The translations under genes and the position numbers were made by a program. From the NCBI GenBank assembly GCA_945952225.1, contig CAMFHP010000011.1:44156-108155 (forward strand): a stretch of 64,000 nt of DNA, in the 5' to 3' direction. The DNA comes from an uncultured Myxococcaceae bacterium. Lineage in GTDB: Bacteria; Myxococcota_A; Polyangia; Polyangiales; Ga0077539. Positions 1-7,804 of the stretch are shown piece after piece (position 1 is the stretch's first letter; each line of letters begins with the position of its first letter). The notes under the pieces are model-generated. The model saw only the letters and a program-made list of their open reading frames with translations. It was not told the DNA's origin and ran no database searches.

Positions 1-177
1 GGGCCGCGTCGACGTCGCCTGCTTCCAGCTGAAGCCCTCGCGCCCGTCGCCGGGGTTGCGGAAGTCGTAGACCTCGTGGCCCGCGTCGCGAAGCGCTGCG
101 ACGATCGCGGGCTGGCGCGCGTTGCGCCACGACGAGGCGACGTAGATCGAGAGGGGTCTACGGTTCGGGTCACGCAT
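1..177 (-). CDS. nucleoside 2-deoxyribosyltransferase-like protein, 3' part outside window
   Basis: The minus strand is open from ATG at 177 to the window edge (59 codons seen). After nine residues it reads IYVASSWRNARQP, then AGHEVYDFRNPG and GFSW. This pattern is typical of short phage and bacterial proteins with a nucleoside deoxyribosyltransferase / TIR-like Rossmann fold. In the family it may act on nucleosides or nucleotides; the substrate here is unknown. The start overlaps the stop of the upstream gene as TGATG, so translation is probably coupled. It is the last visible gene of the minus-strand early operon. The C-terminal half and any catalytic Glu lie outside the window, so function is only a family-level guess. 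Confidence 0.7.
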   Translation of the reverse strand, partial: MRDPNRRPLSIYVASSWRNARQPAIVAALRDAGHEVYDFRNPGDGREGFSWKQATSTRP

Positions 178-1389
178 CACACCGCACCTCCCTGCGTCAT
201 CGTCCAGAGCTCGACCTCAAGACCGTGTCGACGCGCGTGCAGGTCTGCGAGCACCACGTCGAGGCCGAGCTCGGCTCCGACCGCGATCACGGCGCCGAGC
301 TCCGTGCCCGAGAGCGTGCGCGAACGGGCGCACTCCGCTTCGGTGAACCACGGCACGCGCATCGAGCTCCGCGTCGGCTGGTGCAGGCGCTCGATCTGCT
401 CGGGCGTGAGCGCATCCCAGACAGCCTCGGGGACCTCGACAACCGCACCGCGGGTCGGCCCGTCGTCGTTGGCCTTCGACGAGTCGGGTGAATCCACCGC
501 GCGGAGCCTCTGCTTGAGCTCTTCGGTCGCGGCCGCGACCTGCTGCGAGACGCCGTTCGGCGCGAGCGCCCTGGGGGGGCACGATGGTGGTGATCCCGAA
601 GGGCAGCGGCGGTTGCTCGGGGTCGTAGAGTGCGACGCCGGCCTCCGCGAGGTACGCGCGGCCCACGACCTCGCCGCCCTGCCGGATCGACACGATGATC
701 CGGGCCGAGGAGCGCTGCTCGATCTCCACGACCGCTTCGCGCCAGCGCACTGCCTTCTGCAGCGTGTCGGAAGCCATGTGCAGCGGCAGCGCCGTCGGAT
801 TTCCGAGATCGCGTTGGGGACGCCAGTCCGTCGTGCTGAGCGTCGGGTCGAGCCGATGAACGAGCTCCGGCTGCGCCAGACGCTGGATCGTGACACGACC
901 GCTGAAGGACACCGTCACCGAGGCTTCGTCGTCGTCGCCAAGCGAGCGCAGCAGGCGCAGCAGCTTCACGGCCTCGGGGCGCACCACCGCGCCACGCGCA
1001 GCGCAGTCGGCATGGAGCGGGAGGTATGCGACGTGGCAGCGCGTGCGATCGTGCGCGGCCAGCAGCACGCGCCCCGAAGAGTCGACGTCGAACACGACGC
1101 GCGCATCGGTGCCCTCGCGGGGGCATGCAGCGAGGATGAACGCGAGGGCGTCGTGAAGGGCCTTCGCGGAGAACGGGAGCGGGCGCACGCTCGCCGTCGG
1201 GGCTTGTGGGGCCTCGGGCTTCGCTGGCGTGGGCAGCGTCGCACCGGGGAGGTCGGCGGCGCTGTCGGGGGCAGCCTGCGCGCGCGTCGGGCGCTTCGAT
1301 GGGCCTGGGGATGCCGACGACGGGTGAGCCTTCGCGCGTTGATCGCGCGCCGGTCGTGCGGGCCCCTTCGGCTTCTTCTTCGAGGTCAC
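177..1389 (-). CDS. early phage protein, frame interrupted at a G7 tract
   Basis: GTG start at 1389 overlaps the upstream stop (GTGA). The first about 70 residues are Lys/Pro/Ala-rich and look disordered. A folded part follows with RVVFDVDSSGRVLLAAHDRTR and VTIQRL. The frame changes at a run of seven G (573-579 on plus). With one base removed, the protein continues through RALAPNGVSQQ to the stop at 177, which couples to the next gene. Unshifted, the frame runs into low-quality Arg-rich sequence and stops at 217. Either a sequencing indel, a mutation or a programmed shift explains this. The folded part faintly recalls a sliding-clamp domain, but I cannot assign it. Confidence 0.6.
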
Positions 1390-2261
1390 GGTGAACGGTC
1401 CTTTCCCGGCGCGAGTTCGGCGCTGGTGGGGATCTCGGGGCGCAGTGCGGAACCACTTTTTCCGCGCGTCCCGAGGTCCTCACGAGCGCCGACCTGCGCG
1501 TCGGCCCTGCGGATGCGCTGCGCGCGCGTCACACCGCGAACCGCACGCACGACCGCAGCGACGTGCGCGCGAACGCGAATCGCGAGCCAACACGTCCACG
1601 CACGATCAGCGGCGCGCTTCGACGTGAGCTGGTCGTGTGCTGCCAGCGCGACAAGCCACGCCGCACACGGAAGGGGCGTGACGACTGCGCGGTCGACCAC
1701 GGCACGCCACACCGAGACCCAGAGGCCCGGCGCGTTTGCCATGGCCTCGTCGAGGAGCCCGACGGGGAGTCGCACGCGGCAGCGTCGGCCGACGTTCCAG
1801 GCGGGGAGCTGCAGGCGTCGAAGCGCGGTCTCGACCGCGGCCAGTCGCAGACCTCGTTCCTCCGCGTACGCCGGGCGCGTGGAGGTGCGACGCAGGTACT
1901 GCTCGAACAGCGCCTCGACGGGTTCGGGTTCGATGGCGTGGTGGCAGTACTGGCGCGACGTGAACCGCACGGGCGCCGCCGCCGACGGTTCGAGTGCGAC
2001 CGCTCCGAGGAAGTCTTCGAGCTGCCGATGTGACAGGCCGATGCGCGCCGCGAGCGCATGGAGCGACAGGCGCCGGGCGGCCTCACGCTGTGGAGGGAGC
2101 CCGAGGCGCATCGCACGGTTGAGGATCGCAATGCGGCTGCGCTGGAGGCGCGAGACGAGCCCCTCCACGCCCCAGCCAGCGCGCAGCGCCGCGTCTTCGG
2201 CGGCGGTCCAGCGTCGTGCCGTGCGTGCCCGATGCGCGCGGCGGGTGGTGGGGGTGCTCAC
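1386..2261 (-). CDS. GcrA/SANT-like DNA-binding early protein
   Basis: The start chosen is GTG at 2261 because it makes a GTGA overlap with the upstream stop, as elsewhere in this operon; an in-frame GTG at 2273 is the alternative. The N-terminus carries RRWTAAEDAALRAGW followed by SRIAILNRAMRLGL. This is a Myb/SANT or GcrA-type helix-turn-helix, which binds DNA in phage and alphaproteobacterial regulators. A second helical segment (LAARIGLSHRQLEDFLG) looks like another HTH. The C-terminal 60 residues are Arg-rich and of unclear fold. The right early arm has a related protein at 11927-12919. A transcriptional role is inferred from the DNA-binding domain only. Confidence 0.6.
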   Translation of the reverse strand: MSTPTTRRAHRARTARRWTAAEDAALRAGWGVEGLVSRLQRSRIAILNRAMRLGLPPQREAARRLSLHALAARIGLSHRQLEDFLGAVALEPSAAAPVRFTSRQYCHHAIEPEPVEALFEQYLRRTSTRPAYAEERGLRLAAVETALRRLQLPAWNVGRRCRVRLPVGLLDEAMANAPGLWVSVWRAVVDRAVVTPLPCAAWLVALAAHDQLTSKRAADRAWTCWLAIRVRAHVAAVVRAVRGVTRAQRIRRADAQVGAREDLGTRGKSGSALRPEIPTSAELAPGKDRSP

Positions 2262-2599
2262 GAGCCCCTCCACGAGGTACGCACCTCTTCGAGGAGTGCT
2301 GCGAGCCCGACAAGATCCTCACGCCGCGTCGGCGCAACGCTGTCGAGGGAACCCGCGCGGTCGAGGGCGCGCTGCAGCACCACGAGAAGCGACGTGGGGC
2401 CTGCGGAGCGCGCGAGCTCATCGAGGAGCACCGTGCATTGGAGGCCGAGCAGTACGCCTTCCTGCACGGTCGCGAGGTCTTCGGCGCGGGCCGTGTCGAC
2501 CGTGCCTTCGGGCAGGCCGAGCACGTGGTCGGGGCTCACGCCCCACTGGCGTGCGGCACGTAGCGCCGACGAGGCCGCGATGCGTCGATGGCCGCTCAC
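2258..2599 (-). CDS. hypothetical early protein (113 aa)
   Basis: GTG start at 2599 overlaps the stop of the preceding gene (GTGA), and its own stop overlaps the next start. The protein is helical and Leu/Ala-rich (VQEGVLLGLQCTVLLDELARS, LVVLQRALDRAG) with no Cys pairs, signal peptide or membrane segment. I do not recognise a family. Its place directly after the possible annealing protein suggests an early role in DNA metabolism or host takeover, but nothing in the sequence shows this. Confidence 0.55.
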   Translation of the reverse strand: MSGHRRIAASSALRAARQWGVSPDHVLGLPEGTVDTARAEDLATVQEGVLLGLQCTVLLDELARSAGPTSLLVVLQRALDRAGSLDSVAPTRREDLVGLAALLEEVRTSWRGS

Positions 2600-3510
2600 G
2601 AGGCGACCGCCTCGCTGGAGGCCTGCGTCGTGGCGTCGGCCTGCGCGAGTGCCCGCTTCAACCAGCCCTTCGGGGTCTTCGCGAGCGCTGCGAGCCGCGC
2701 GTTGATTGCGTTCCAGGCCGCCGTGCGATCGGCCTCGGTCATCGAGGCGACGTCCATTCGGCGCGTGCGCCAGTAGACCACCGCGTCGTTGCCCGACTCG
2801 ACGCTGTCGAGGCGCGAGAGGAATGCTTCGAGCGCCGGTGACACCTCGGGCGCAGGCGCGTCGACCGGGACCACACCACGAGGTGGAGCATCTTCATCGA
2901 CGCCGTTGGAGTGGGCATCCACGGGGCTTTGCACGGGCGTCGATGAGGTCGTGGCGGTGCGAGTTGCGCGGCGTCGGGAGTGCCCTTGCGGAGCGTCGCC
3001 GGTGCCCTCTGCGCGGTCAGCAATCACGCCGTCGAGGTCACCGTCGTCGAGCGCGCCGAGCCCCAGGATCGACAGCGTCACGCGGCGCTTCGCCTTCGTC
3101 TCGCACTTCATCAGCACGTTGACCGGGTCGATGAGGGCGACCGTCGCCGTGGCGGTCTCGAAACGCCCGTCGGGCATCGTCGCGCGGCAGACCGCGTAGA
3201 CGAGCCGGGTGCCCGCAACGTCGATGACCCGAGGGCCTTCGACGATCTCGCGGTTGAGCATGTGGATCGCAGCGAGCTGGTCGGTCGCACCACGCGTCGC
3301 GTAGAGCACCTCCTTGCCGTTCAGGCGGAGGAACGCGAACGGCTGCGTGTGCGGGTTCAATCCGAGGCTCGTGCAGAGCGCCTCGTAGAGGGCTGCGCGT
3401 GCCTCGGGGCTCATTCCCGAGAGGTCTCCGCGCTCGGCGAGCGAGCGAAGCATCGCCGCGGTGGCGTGCGCGTGCGGGGCCTGTGCGGTGGGGCGATCAG
3501 ACGTCGTCAT
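2596..3510 (-). CDS. possible ssDNA-annealing / recombination protein
   Basis: The ATG at 3510 (MTTSDRPTAQ) gives 304 aa; longer extensions upstream are Arg-rich shadow sequence. Residues about 29-160 contain LSGMSPEARAALYEALC, GLNPHTQPFAFLRLNGKE and a block at 131-156 with MKCETKAKRRVTLSILGLG. This belongs to a widespread family of phage early proteins in which the block ETKAKRR-TLS-GLG is conserved. It resembles the end of the Rad52/Erf/Sak annealing fold, so an ssDNA-annealing role is plausible but unproven. After a low-complexity linker (about 165-230), a C-terminal segment has AWNAINARLAALAKTPKGWLKRAL. It lies mid-operon and overlaps both neighbours by four bases. Confidence 0.55.
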   Translation of the reverse strand: MTTSDRPTAQAPHAHATAAMLRSLAERGDLSGMSPEARAALYEALCTSLGLNPHTQPFAFLRLNGKEVLYATRGATDQLAAIHMLNREIVEGPRVIDVAGTRLVYAVCRATMPDGRFETATATVALIDPVNVLMKCETKAKRRVTLSILGLGALDDGDLDGVIADRAEGTGDAPQGHSRRRATRTATTSSTPVQSPVDAHSNGVDEDAPPRGVVPVDAPAPEVSPALEAFLSRLDSVESGNDAVVYWRTRRMDVASMTEADRTAAWNAINARLAALAKTPKGWLKRALAQADATTQASSEAVAS

Positions 3511-3743
3511 CGGGCGTGTCCTTCGAAGCCGCGCGCGGCACGTCCGCGGCGGGTTGGGAGTGCCGGAGGCGCGGGAGCGGGGCCTGGCTCCGTCGGGGCA
3601 TCCACCGTGCGCAGGACGCAGCCGAGGCAGAGCCGCGCGTCCCGTTCGAAGCGGGCGCCCGCATGCGGCCCCGACGCGATCACGGCGGCGCAGGCGAGGG
3701 GCCACGCGTTGAGGCTCGGGTCGAGACAGAGCGCGCAGGTCAT
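3507..3743 (-). CDS. small two-CxxC zinc-knuckle protein
   Basis: ATG at 3743 gives 78 aa. It starts MTCALCLDP, giving a first CxxC pair, and a second pair is in LCLGCVLR, 30 residues on. The two pairs could bind one zinc ion. The last 30 residues are Pro/Ala/Arg-rich. The start overlaps the upstream stop and its stop overlaps the next ATG. Small zinc-knuckle proteins are frequent in phage early operons and often bind DNA or host proteins. I cannot name a function. Confidence 0.55.
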   Translation of the reverse strand: MTCALCLDPSLNAWPLACAAVIASGPHAGARFERDARLCLGCVLRTVDAPTEPGPAPAPPALPTRRGRAARGFEGHAR

Positions 3744-4159
3744 GGCGCGGCTCCTTCCGCGAGAAGCCGCATCGCATCTTCGACATCGCCGTTGGCCCAC
3801 GCGTCGACCGCAGCGAGGAGAGCTGGGCGGGCTTCTCCGACCTCTCTGCGCATGGCGTCGGCTGCTGCGGTGTCACCGCGTCGGGCGCACCACGCCGCGC
3901 ACGGGAGGCCCGCAGCGTCGAGTGCCGAGGCGAGGGCGAACTCGACCGCGGCGACGCTGAGCTGCGCCCGCTCGTGCGCCCGCTCCGCGCAGGAGAGGGA
4001 GCAGTGTGCCGGGCCTCCGGGCTCGCGCCGCACGAGGACTGCGTCGTCGGCGAGCTGGCATCGGCACTCCGCGCACGCACGCGTCGGCGGCGACATGCGG
4101 GTGAGCGTGTCGACGGGCACCGCGACAGGCGCGCGCGGTCGGGCGGTGTGCGCGCTCAT
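3740..4159 (-). CDS. zinc-ribbon early protein (139 aa)
   Basis: ATG at 4159 (MSAHTARPRAP) overlaps the upstream stop by four bases, the usual spacing here; an internal ATG at about 4096 is a weaker alternative. CAECRC near residue 30 and HCSLSCAERAH about 25 residues later form a likely zinc site. The C-terminal half is Ala-rich helix ending WANGDVEDAMRLLAEGA. Similar endings (NDVDGAADILAAKAG, NGDLARAEEAALAVA) occur in the genes at 5645 and 6226, hinting at a shared fold. No catalytic motif is visible. Confidence 0.5.
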   Translation of the reverse strand: MSAHTARPRAPVAVPVDTLTRMSPPTRACAECRCQLADDAVLVRREPGGPAHCSLSCAERAHERAQLSVAAVEFALASALDAAGLPCAAWCARRGDTAAADAMRREVGEARPALLAAVDAWANGDVEDAMRLLAEGAAP

Positions 4160-4392
4160 GCATCCTCCGCGTCGGCAGAGCTGCCGAGGTAGGCGCAGGC
4201 CCAGCCGCACGTGTCGCAGAGGGCGTCGCCCTCCTTGAGCACTCGACGAGCCGCAGCGCGCGTGGCGTCGGTGAGATGGTCGGGAAGCCAGGGGTCGACG
4301 ACCGCGCCGCCCGCGAGCGTGCCCTCCGCAGGCGCCTCGCAAACGCGGCACATCGCCGTCGCGCCCTCGGGGAGTGGGTGCAGGAGGCACAT
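4156..4392 (-). CDS. small CxxC early protein (78 aa)
   Basis: ATG at 4392 begins MCLLHPLPEGATAM. CRVC at about residues 15-18 and CDTCGWAC near the C-terminus form two metal-binding pairs. The spacing between them contains GGAVVDPWLPDHL and a short helix. The start shares a base with the stop of the DUF6283 gene (TGATG). No relative with known function is recognised; it is one of several cysteine-pair proteins in this operon. Confidence 0.5.
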   Translation of the reverse strand: MCLLHPLPEGATAMCRVCEAPAEGTLAGGAVVDPWLPDHLTDATRAAARRVLKEGDALCDTCGWACAYLGSSADAEDA

Positions 4393-4739
4393 CAGCCACC
4401 TCCCTTGCGCGCGTCGAAGAACGTCTCCTCGAAGCACTCGCGCTGCGGGCCGACGGTGCGAACGTCGAAGTGCTCCGGCGTGCGTGCGGCGAGGATGCGA
4501 AGCGCGATGTTCTGACCTGCTCCGAGCTGGTGCACGACCCACCCGACGCAGGGCAGCTCGGTGCCTTCCTTGGAGTAGTGGCAGGCCATCATGCGCACCG
4601 GCGCCGTGAGGTCGGGCAGGTGCCCGGGACGGGCGATCGTGTGTGCGAGGTCCTCGTGCTTCGCACGCTCGTATCCGGGGATCGCGTGGACGCTCGCGCC
4701 GACCTTCCAGGGGCAGGTGGAGCACTGCTTGCGGGTCAT
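4392..4739 (-). CDS. DUF6283 family protein
   Basis: The 115-aa product opens with MTRKQCSTCPWK and keeps C6, C9, MMACHYS (C53, H54) and ELPCVGWVVHQLG (C64), the signature of the DUF6283 family found in phages and actinobacteria. The four cysteines probably bind a metal. The family function is unknown. It is full length. The ATG at 4739 overlaps the stop of the preceding gene by four bases. Confidence 0.75.
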   Translation of the reverse strand: MTRKQCSTCPWKVGASVHAIPGYERAKHEDLAHTIARPGHLPDLTAPVRMMACHYSKEGTELPCVGWVVHQLGAGQNIALRILAARTPEHFDVRTVGPQRECFEETFFDARKGGG

Positions 4740-5086
4740 CGCGCCACCGCCTTCGTGCGGACCTCGCGCAGCGCGGTGGCGAGCGAGCGGATCGCAAGCT
4801 CCGGCGACTCGGCGGGCTCGCTGCCGATCACGAGGTCGTCGTCACCGTGCGGCGTGGAGCACGCGACGTGTGCGGTCCACGGCGTCTCCGTTCGTTCGAG
4901 CGCGAAGCGCAGCTCGATGCGTGGCGCCGCGTCGTTGAAGCCGTCGCGGTCGGCATCGTGGTTCGCCTGCGCAGCGGACCGAAGCGCGCCGTATCGAACG
5001 AGCGCCTCGATCGCGTCGGCCCGTGCGTCGAGAGCGAGGTGGTGAACCCGCGAGGTTCCCGCGGAGTTCGAATCTGGGCGGCTCAT
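4736..5086 (-). CDS. hypothetical early protein (116 aa)
   Basis: ATG at 5086 (MSRPDSNSAGT) is chosen by its overlap with the upstream stop. The middle reads RIELRFALERTETPWTAHVACSTP, which looks like antiparallel strands, followed by a terminal helix (ELAIRSLATALREVRTKA). An N-terminal helix has ALDARADAIEALVRYGAL. This alpha/beta pattern is compact, but I do not recognise it. Confidence 0.5.
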   Translation of the reverse strand: MSRPDSNSAGTSRVHHLALDARADAIEALVRYGALRSAAQANHDADRDGFNDAAPRIELRFALERTETPWTAHVACSTPHGDDDLVIGSEPAESPELAIRSLATALREVRTKAVAR

Positions 5087-5415
5087 TGAGCACCCTCGCG
5101 CGCCGCGCGGCCCGCAGCGAGGTTGTTGCGCCAGGTGCGGAGATCCGCGCGAACGCTGCGTGCGAGCAGAGACTCGGCAGCGCGCTCCGCTCCGCGCGAC
5201 GTGAGCCACGCAGCGGAGGAGGCGCAGGCGAGGCGCTCTTCGCCGAGCAGCGATGCCGTGCCGACCGGGCAGGCGGCGTAGGTGGCGAAGGCGTCGGCGA
5301 CGGCGACCCACTCGGCTGCGGTGGTTGCGTCGGCGCAGAGCCGCGCGAGGTGGTCGTTGGCGAGCTGGCGCGCGTCCTCGACGAGGTGAGCGCGAACGTT
5401 CTCGGTGCTCTTCAT
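5083..5415 (-). CDS. hypothetical helical early protein (110 aa)
   Basis: ATG at 5415 begins MKSTENVRAHLVEDARQL. The protein is almost all Ala-rich helix, with TTAAEWVAVADAFATYA and RGAERAAESLLARSVRA. The first of these resembles RTPADWLAYADDARELA in the 5645-6229 product, so they may be distant paralogues. Four-base overlaps join it to both neighbours. No function can be inferred. Confidence 0.5.
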   Translation of the reverse strand: MKSTENVRAHLVEDARQLANDHLARLCADATTAAEWVAVADAFATYAACPVGTASLLGEERLACASSAAWLTSRGAERAAESLLARSVRADLRTWRNNLAAGRAAREGAQ

Positions 5416-5648
5416 GCGAGTCCTCCCGCGGCCTCGGCGGCCGCTGCGGCGTTGGCGGCCGCGTCCCAGATCCAGTGGTCGGGGTCGTCGAGCGGGCCTC
5501 CCTCGTCGGCGACGTCGAAGGCTTCGGCACAGGCCTCCGCGAGCTGCGTCACCTCGACCTCCCCGCAGGCGTCGATGAAGCCTCCGCTCGCGAGCTGCGC
5601 GTTCATCCACGCGCGGGCGCTGGCTTCGGTGAAGGGGCGCGGGGTCAT
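5412..5648 (-). CDS. small HWIWD-motif early protein (78 aa)
   Basis: ATG at 5648 starts MTPRPFTEASARAWM. The key segment is TQLAEACAEAF followed by DDPDHWIWDAA. The same layout (FTRDEAARWM, VQLADACAAAM, EEHWIWDVA) forms the C-terminal domain of the neighbouring 5645-6229 product. The two are therefore adjacent paralogues, one freestanding and one fused to an extra domain. The His-Trp-Ile-Trp-Asp cluster may be a binding surface. I know of no function. Confidence 0.55.
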   Translation of the reverse strand: MTPRPFTEASARAWMNAQLASGGFIDACGEVEVTQLAEACAEAFDVADEGGPLDDPDHWIWDAAANAAAAAEAAGGLA

Positions 5649-6229
5649 CGCGCGTTCCCCTCGAACAAGGTCGCGACCTCCAGGGCCACGTCCCAGATCC
5701 AGTGCTCCTCGCACTGGTCAGCGTCTTCGTCGGTCGCCATCGCCGCGGCGCAGGCATCGGCGAGCTGCACGATGTCGGACTCGTGCGCGCCGCCCTCGAA
5801 GCGCCCCTCACGGAGTCGCGCGAGCATCCACCGTGCGGCCTCGTCGCGCGTGAATCGCGCCCGGCGGACAGCCTCGGTGCGCGTGTGCGCGGCCTTCTTC
5901 TCCGACTCGAACGTCGCCAGCTCCCTCGATCGGAACTCCGGCGCGAGTGCCTCCTCCCAGGCGCAGGCGGACGCGTGACCCGCCTTCGCCGCGAGGATGT
6001 CTGCGGCGCCATCGACGTCGTTGCAGGCCATCGCCTCCGCGGCGGCTGCGAGGTGTAGCGCGAGCTCTCGCGCGTCGTCGGCGTAGGCGAGCCAATCCGC
6101 GGGCGTGCGAGCGTGGCGAGCGAGGTGCCGAAGGGCGGGACGCGGCGCTTCGCCGAGGCCGTGGCGAACGCACTCCTCGCGGGAGGGGATCGAAGCCGAC
6201 GGGGCGCGCGTGGCGCGAAGGGCGATCAA
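5645..6229 (-). CDS. two-domain early protein with C-terminal HWIWD domain (194 aa)
   Basis: TTG at 6229 is the likely start because it overlaps the upstream stop as TTGA. Residues 1-115 are helical (TPADWLAYADDARELALHL, NDVDGAADILAAKAG). Residues about 122-190 form the domain shared with the 78-aa neighbour, ending QCEEHWIWDVALEVATLFEG. The fused architecture suggests duplication within the operon. Function is unknown. Confidence 0.5.
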   Translation of the reverse strand: MIALRATRAPSASIPSREECVRHGLGEAPRPALRHLARHARTPADWLAYADDARELALHLAAAAEAMACNDVDGAADILAAKAGHASACAWEEALAPEFRSRELATFESEKKAAHTRTEAVRRARFTRDEAARWMLARLREGRFEGGAHESDIVQLADACAAAMATDEDADQCEEHWIWDVALEVATLFEGNAR

Positions 6230-6852
6230 GACGCCACCTCCGCCGCCGCGCGGGCGCGCAGATGGTCGAGGGCGGCGGCGCGTGCCGTGGCCGGGCGAGC
6301 AACCGCGAGCGCAGCCTCCTCGGCGCGCGCCAGATCCCCGTTCAGCAGCCCGAAGACCAGGCCGCGGAGGTGACCGTGCACGACGGCTCCCGTCGCGTTC
6401 GCGGCATCGCTCGCCGCGAGGGCGATGCGGGCGGCCGCTTCGCAGGGGCCGCAGGCGCCGGTCAGGTCCGCGCCGAGGACCGCTGCTGCATCATGCGCGG
6501 TCGGCGGGATCGGCGTGGTGCGGAGCGAGTAGAGCGTCCGCGCGAGCGCATCGAACCCCGTGAGCCGATGCTGCGCCTCCGCCCGCGCAGCGGGTCGGGC
6601 AGCTGCGGGGATCTTCGCCCAGGCCGCGCGCGCCGCCGCGAGGTCCGCGTCGTACGGCGACCGCTCGATCTCGCCGTGGCCGCCGCAGTCGGGGCAGGCG
6701 TCGAAGCCGGTGGGGTTCGCGGAGCAGTACCCGCTTCGGTCGAGACGTTCGCCCCGGCCGCCGCAACGTTCGCAGCGTTTGCAGGTGGTGGTCTCGCGGG
6801 CGAGCGCCCGGGTCGCCTGCAGGTGGATCGCGGTGAAGGCATCGTGCGGCAT
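6226..6852 (-). CDS. first gene of left early operon, DnaJ-type zinc-finger-like protein
   Basis: ATG at 6852 (MPHDAFTAIHLQATRAL) gives 208 aa. CKRCERCGGRGER followed by CPDCGGHGEIER has the CxxCGGxG repeats of the DnaJ central zinc domain, which is also common in small phage proteins. A second half contains GACGPCEAAARIAL and a helix. It is the promoter-proximal gene; the promoter and operator lie 50-80 bases upstream at 6903-6931. It is not a DnaJ chaperone because no J domain is present. A protein- or nucleic-acid-binding role is likely. Confidence 0.55.
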   Translation of the reverse strand: MPHDAFTAIHLQATRALARETTTCKRCERCGGRGERLDRSGYCSANPTGFDACPDCGGHGEIERSPYDADLAAARAAWAKIPAAARPAARAEAQHRLTGFDALARTLYSLRTTPIPPTAHDAAAVLGADLTGACGPCEAAARIALAASDAANATGAVVHGHLRGLVFGLLNGDLARAEEAALAVARPATARAAALDHLRARAAAEVAS

Positions 6853-6902
6853 CGCGTGCTCCGACGCCGACCGGGAGTGGAATGCCGGTCGGGTTGGCAG
6901 AC

Positions 6903-6931
6903 AGCTTTGCCATGGCAAAAGTATATGTCAA
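6903..6931 (-). promoter_or_regulatory. left early promoter with palindromic operator
   Basis: On the minus strand, TTGACA (6931-6926) is followed by a 17-base spacer and AAAGCT (6908-6903). A perfect 14-base palindrome, TTTGCCATGGCAAA (6906-6919), fills the spacer and touches the -10 position. It has the same layout as the promoter at 8382-8410, including a following GCTGTCTG. Repressor binding here would block the left operon. Confidence 0.6.
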
Positions 6932-6948
6932 GAAGTCGTTTTGATTTG

Positions 6949-7515
6949 TCACCCCTCCGTGTCGCGGAGGCGTCGTTCCGCGGCCCACGCTGGCAGCCCA
7001 CATGAGGCCGCGAGCGCCAGCGCATCAGAACCGAGTTCGCGCCGGAGCTTGCGGATCGCGTTGCGTGGTGCTCCGAGGGCGAGCGTCAGCCGCCACACGT
7101 CGGCATGAACGTGGTGGATGCCTGCTGTTTCGAGGACCGCGTGGGCGAGTTCGTGCAGCGCCACAAGGCGCATGCGAGCCCCATCCCGCCTGGCTCGCAC
7201 GAGGATCTGGCCTGTCGGGATGTACAGACCGTCCATCGGTAGCTCGCGCTCGACGGCCCAGCGGCACCCCGCAGCAGCGACCAGCGCGTCGAGATCTGCG
7301 ATCCCGGATGCGTGTACGAGGGCGTCGAGTTCCCCCGATCCCGCACGCTCATGGAGGTGCTCCGCGATCGCTTCGAGGAGCGGCGGGTCTACAGCGGGTA
7401 ACGTTTCAAGCTCTGCGAGGGCAACCGCGGCAACCGGATCTAGGGCTGCTCGCTGCACCCCACTCGCGAGTTTCTGCCGAACCTGTCCTACACCCCGCGC
7501 GATGTCTGAGCCCAT
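6949..7515 (-). CDS. ImmA/IrrE-type zinc metallopeptidase
   Basis: ATG at 7515 gives 188 aa. The motif HELAHAVL (H121, E122, H125) follows ILVRARRDGARMRLVAL, as in ImmA/IrrE metalloproteases. In the family, ImmA cleaves or displaces the neighbouring phage-type repressor after DNA damage. Here the partner is the HTH gene at 7805-8326, transcribed the same way. The sequence upstream of the start stays open in frame for about 50 codons, but without a usual start codon. The role in induction is inferred from the family and position. Confidence 0.75.
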   Translation of the reverse strand: MGSDIARGVGQVRQKLASGVQRAALDPVAAVALAELETLPAVDPPLLEAIAEHLHERAGSGELDALVHASGIADLDALVAAAGCRWAVERELPMDGLYIPTGQILVRARRDGARMRLVALHELAHAVLETAGIHHVHADVWRLTLALGAPRNAIRKLRRELGSDALALAASCGLPAWAAERRLRDTEG

Positions 7516-7804
7516 GAGCTGGCACCGTACATCCGAGCAGTGGTCTGCGTCGAGGTCGTCGGCAGCCGCAACCAGCTCCCCTACCTTCCCACGTGCGAAC
7601 GACAGCTCCCCGATAGAGGGGTACGACTCACGCCGCGTCCATTCGGCTGTCGATCCATGCTTCGCAGGTCAGCGCGCTCACCTGGTCATCGGTAGAGCGC
7701 AGTACGCGGCGGTCGTGCGCGGCGTTTGCGACTGGGCACACAGGCAGATTGCGTCGGGCGCAGGCACGCCCCGCGAGGCTCAAACCACGCGGCATCCGAG
7801 TGAA
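7516..7804. other. intergenic gap between ImmA-like and repressor genes
   Basis: No convincing gene. On the minus strand the frame of the ImmA-like gene stays open to about 7670 with plausible coding character (EELVAAADDLD-like sequence) but lacks ATG, GTG or TTG. It may be a remnant of a longer protein or an untranslated leader. No tRNA or terminator was found. Confidence 0.4.

Noticed and set aside
76..2841. A 921-codon plus-strand open frame opposite the left early genes
   Set aside because: It is Arg/Ala-rich antisense sequence caused by high GC; the minus-strand genes show overlaps, motifs and normal composition.
7680..7760. tRNA-like D-arm pattern (TCATCGGTAGAGCGC)
   Set aside because: No matching acceptor stem, anticodon arm or GTTCGA T-loop at the right distance.
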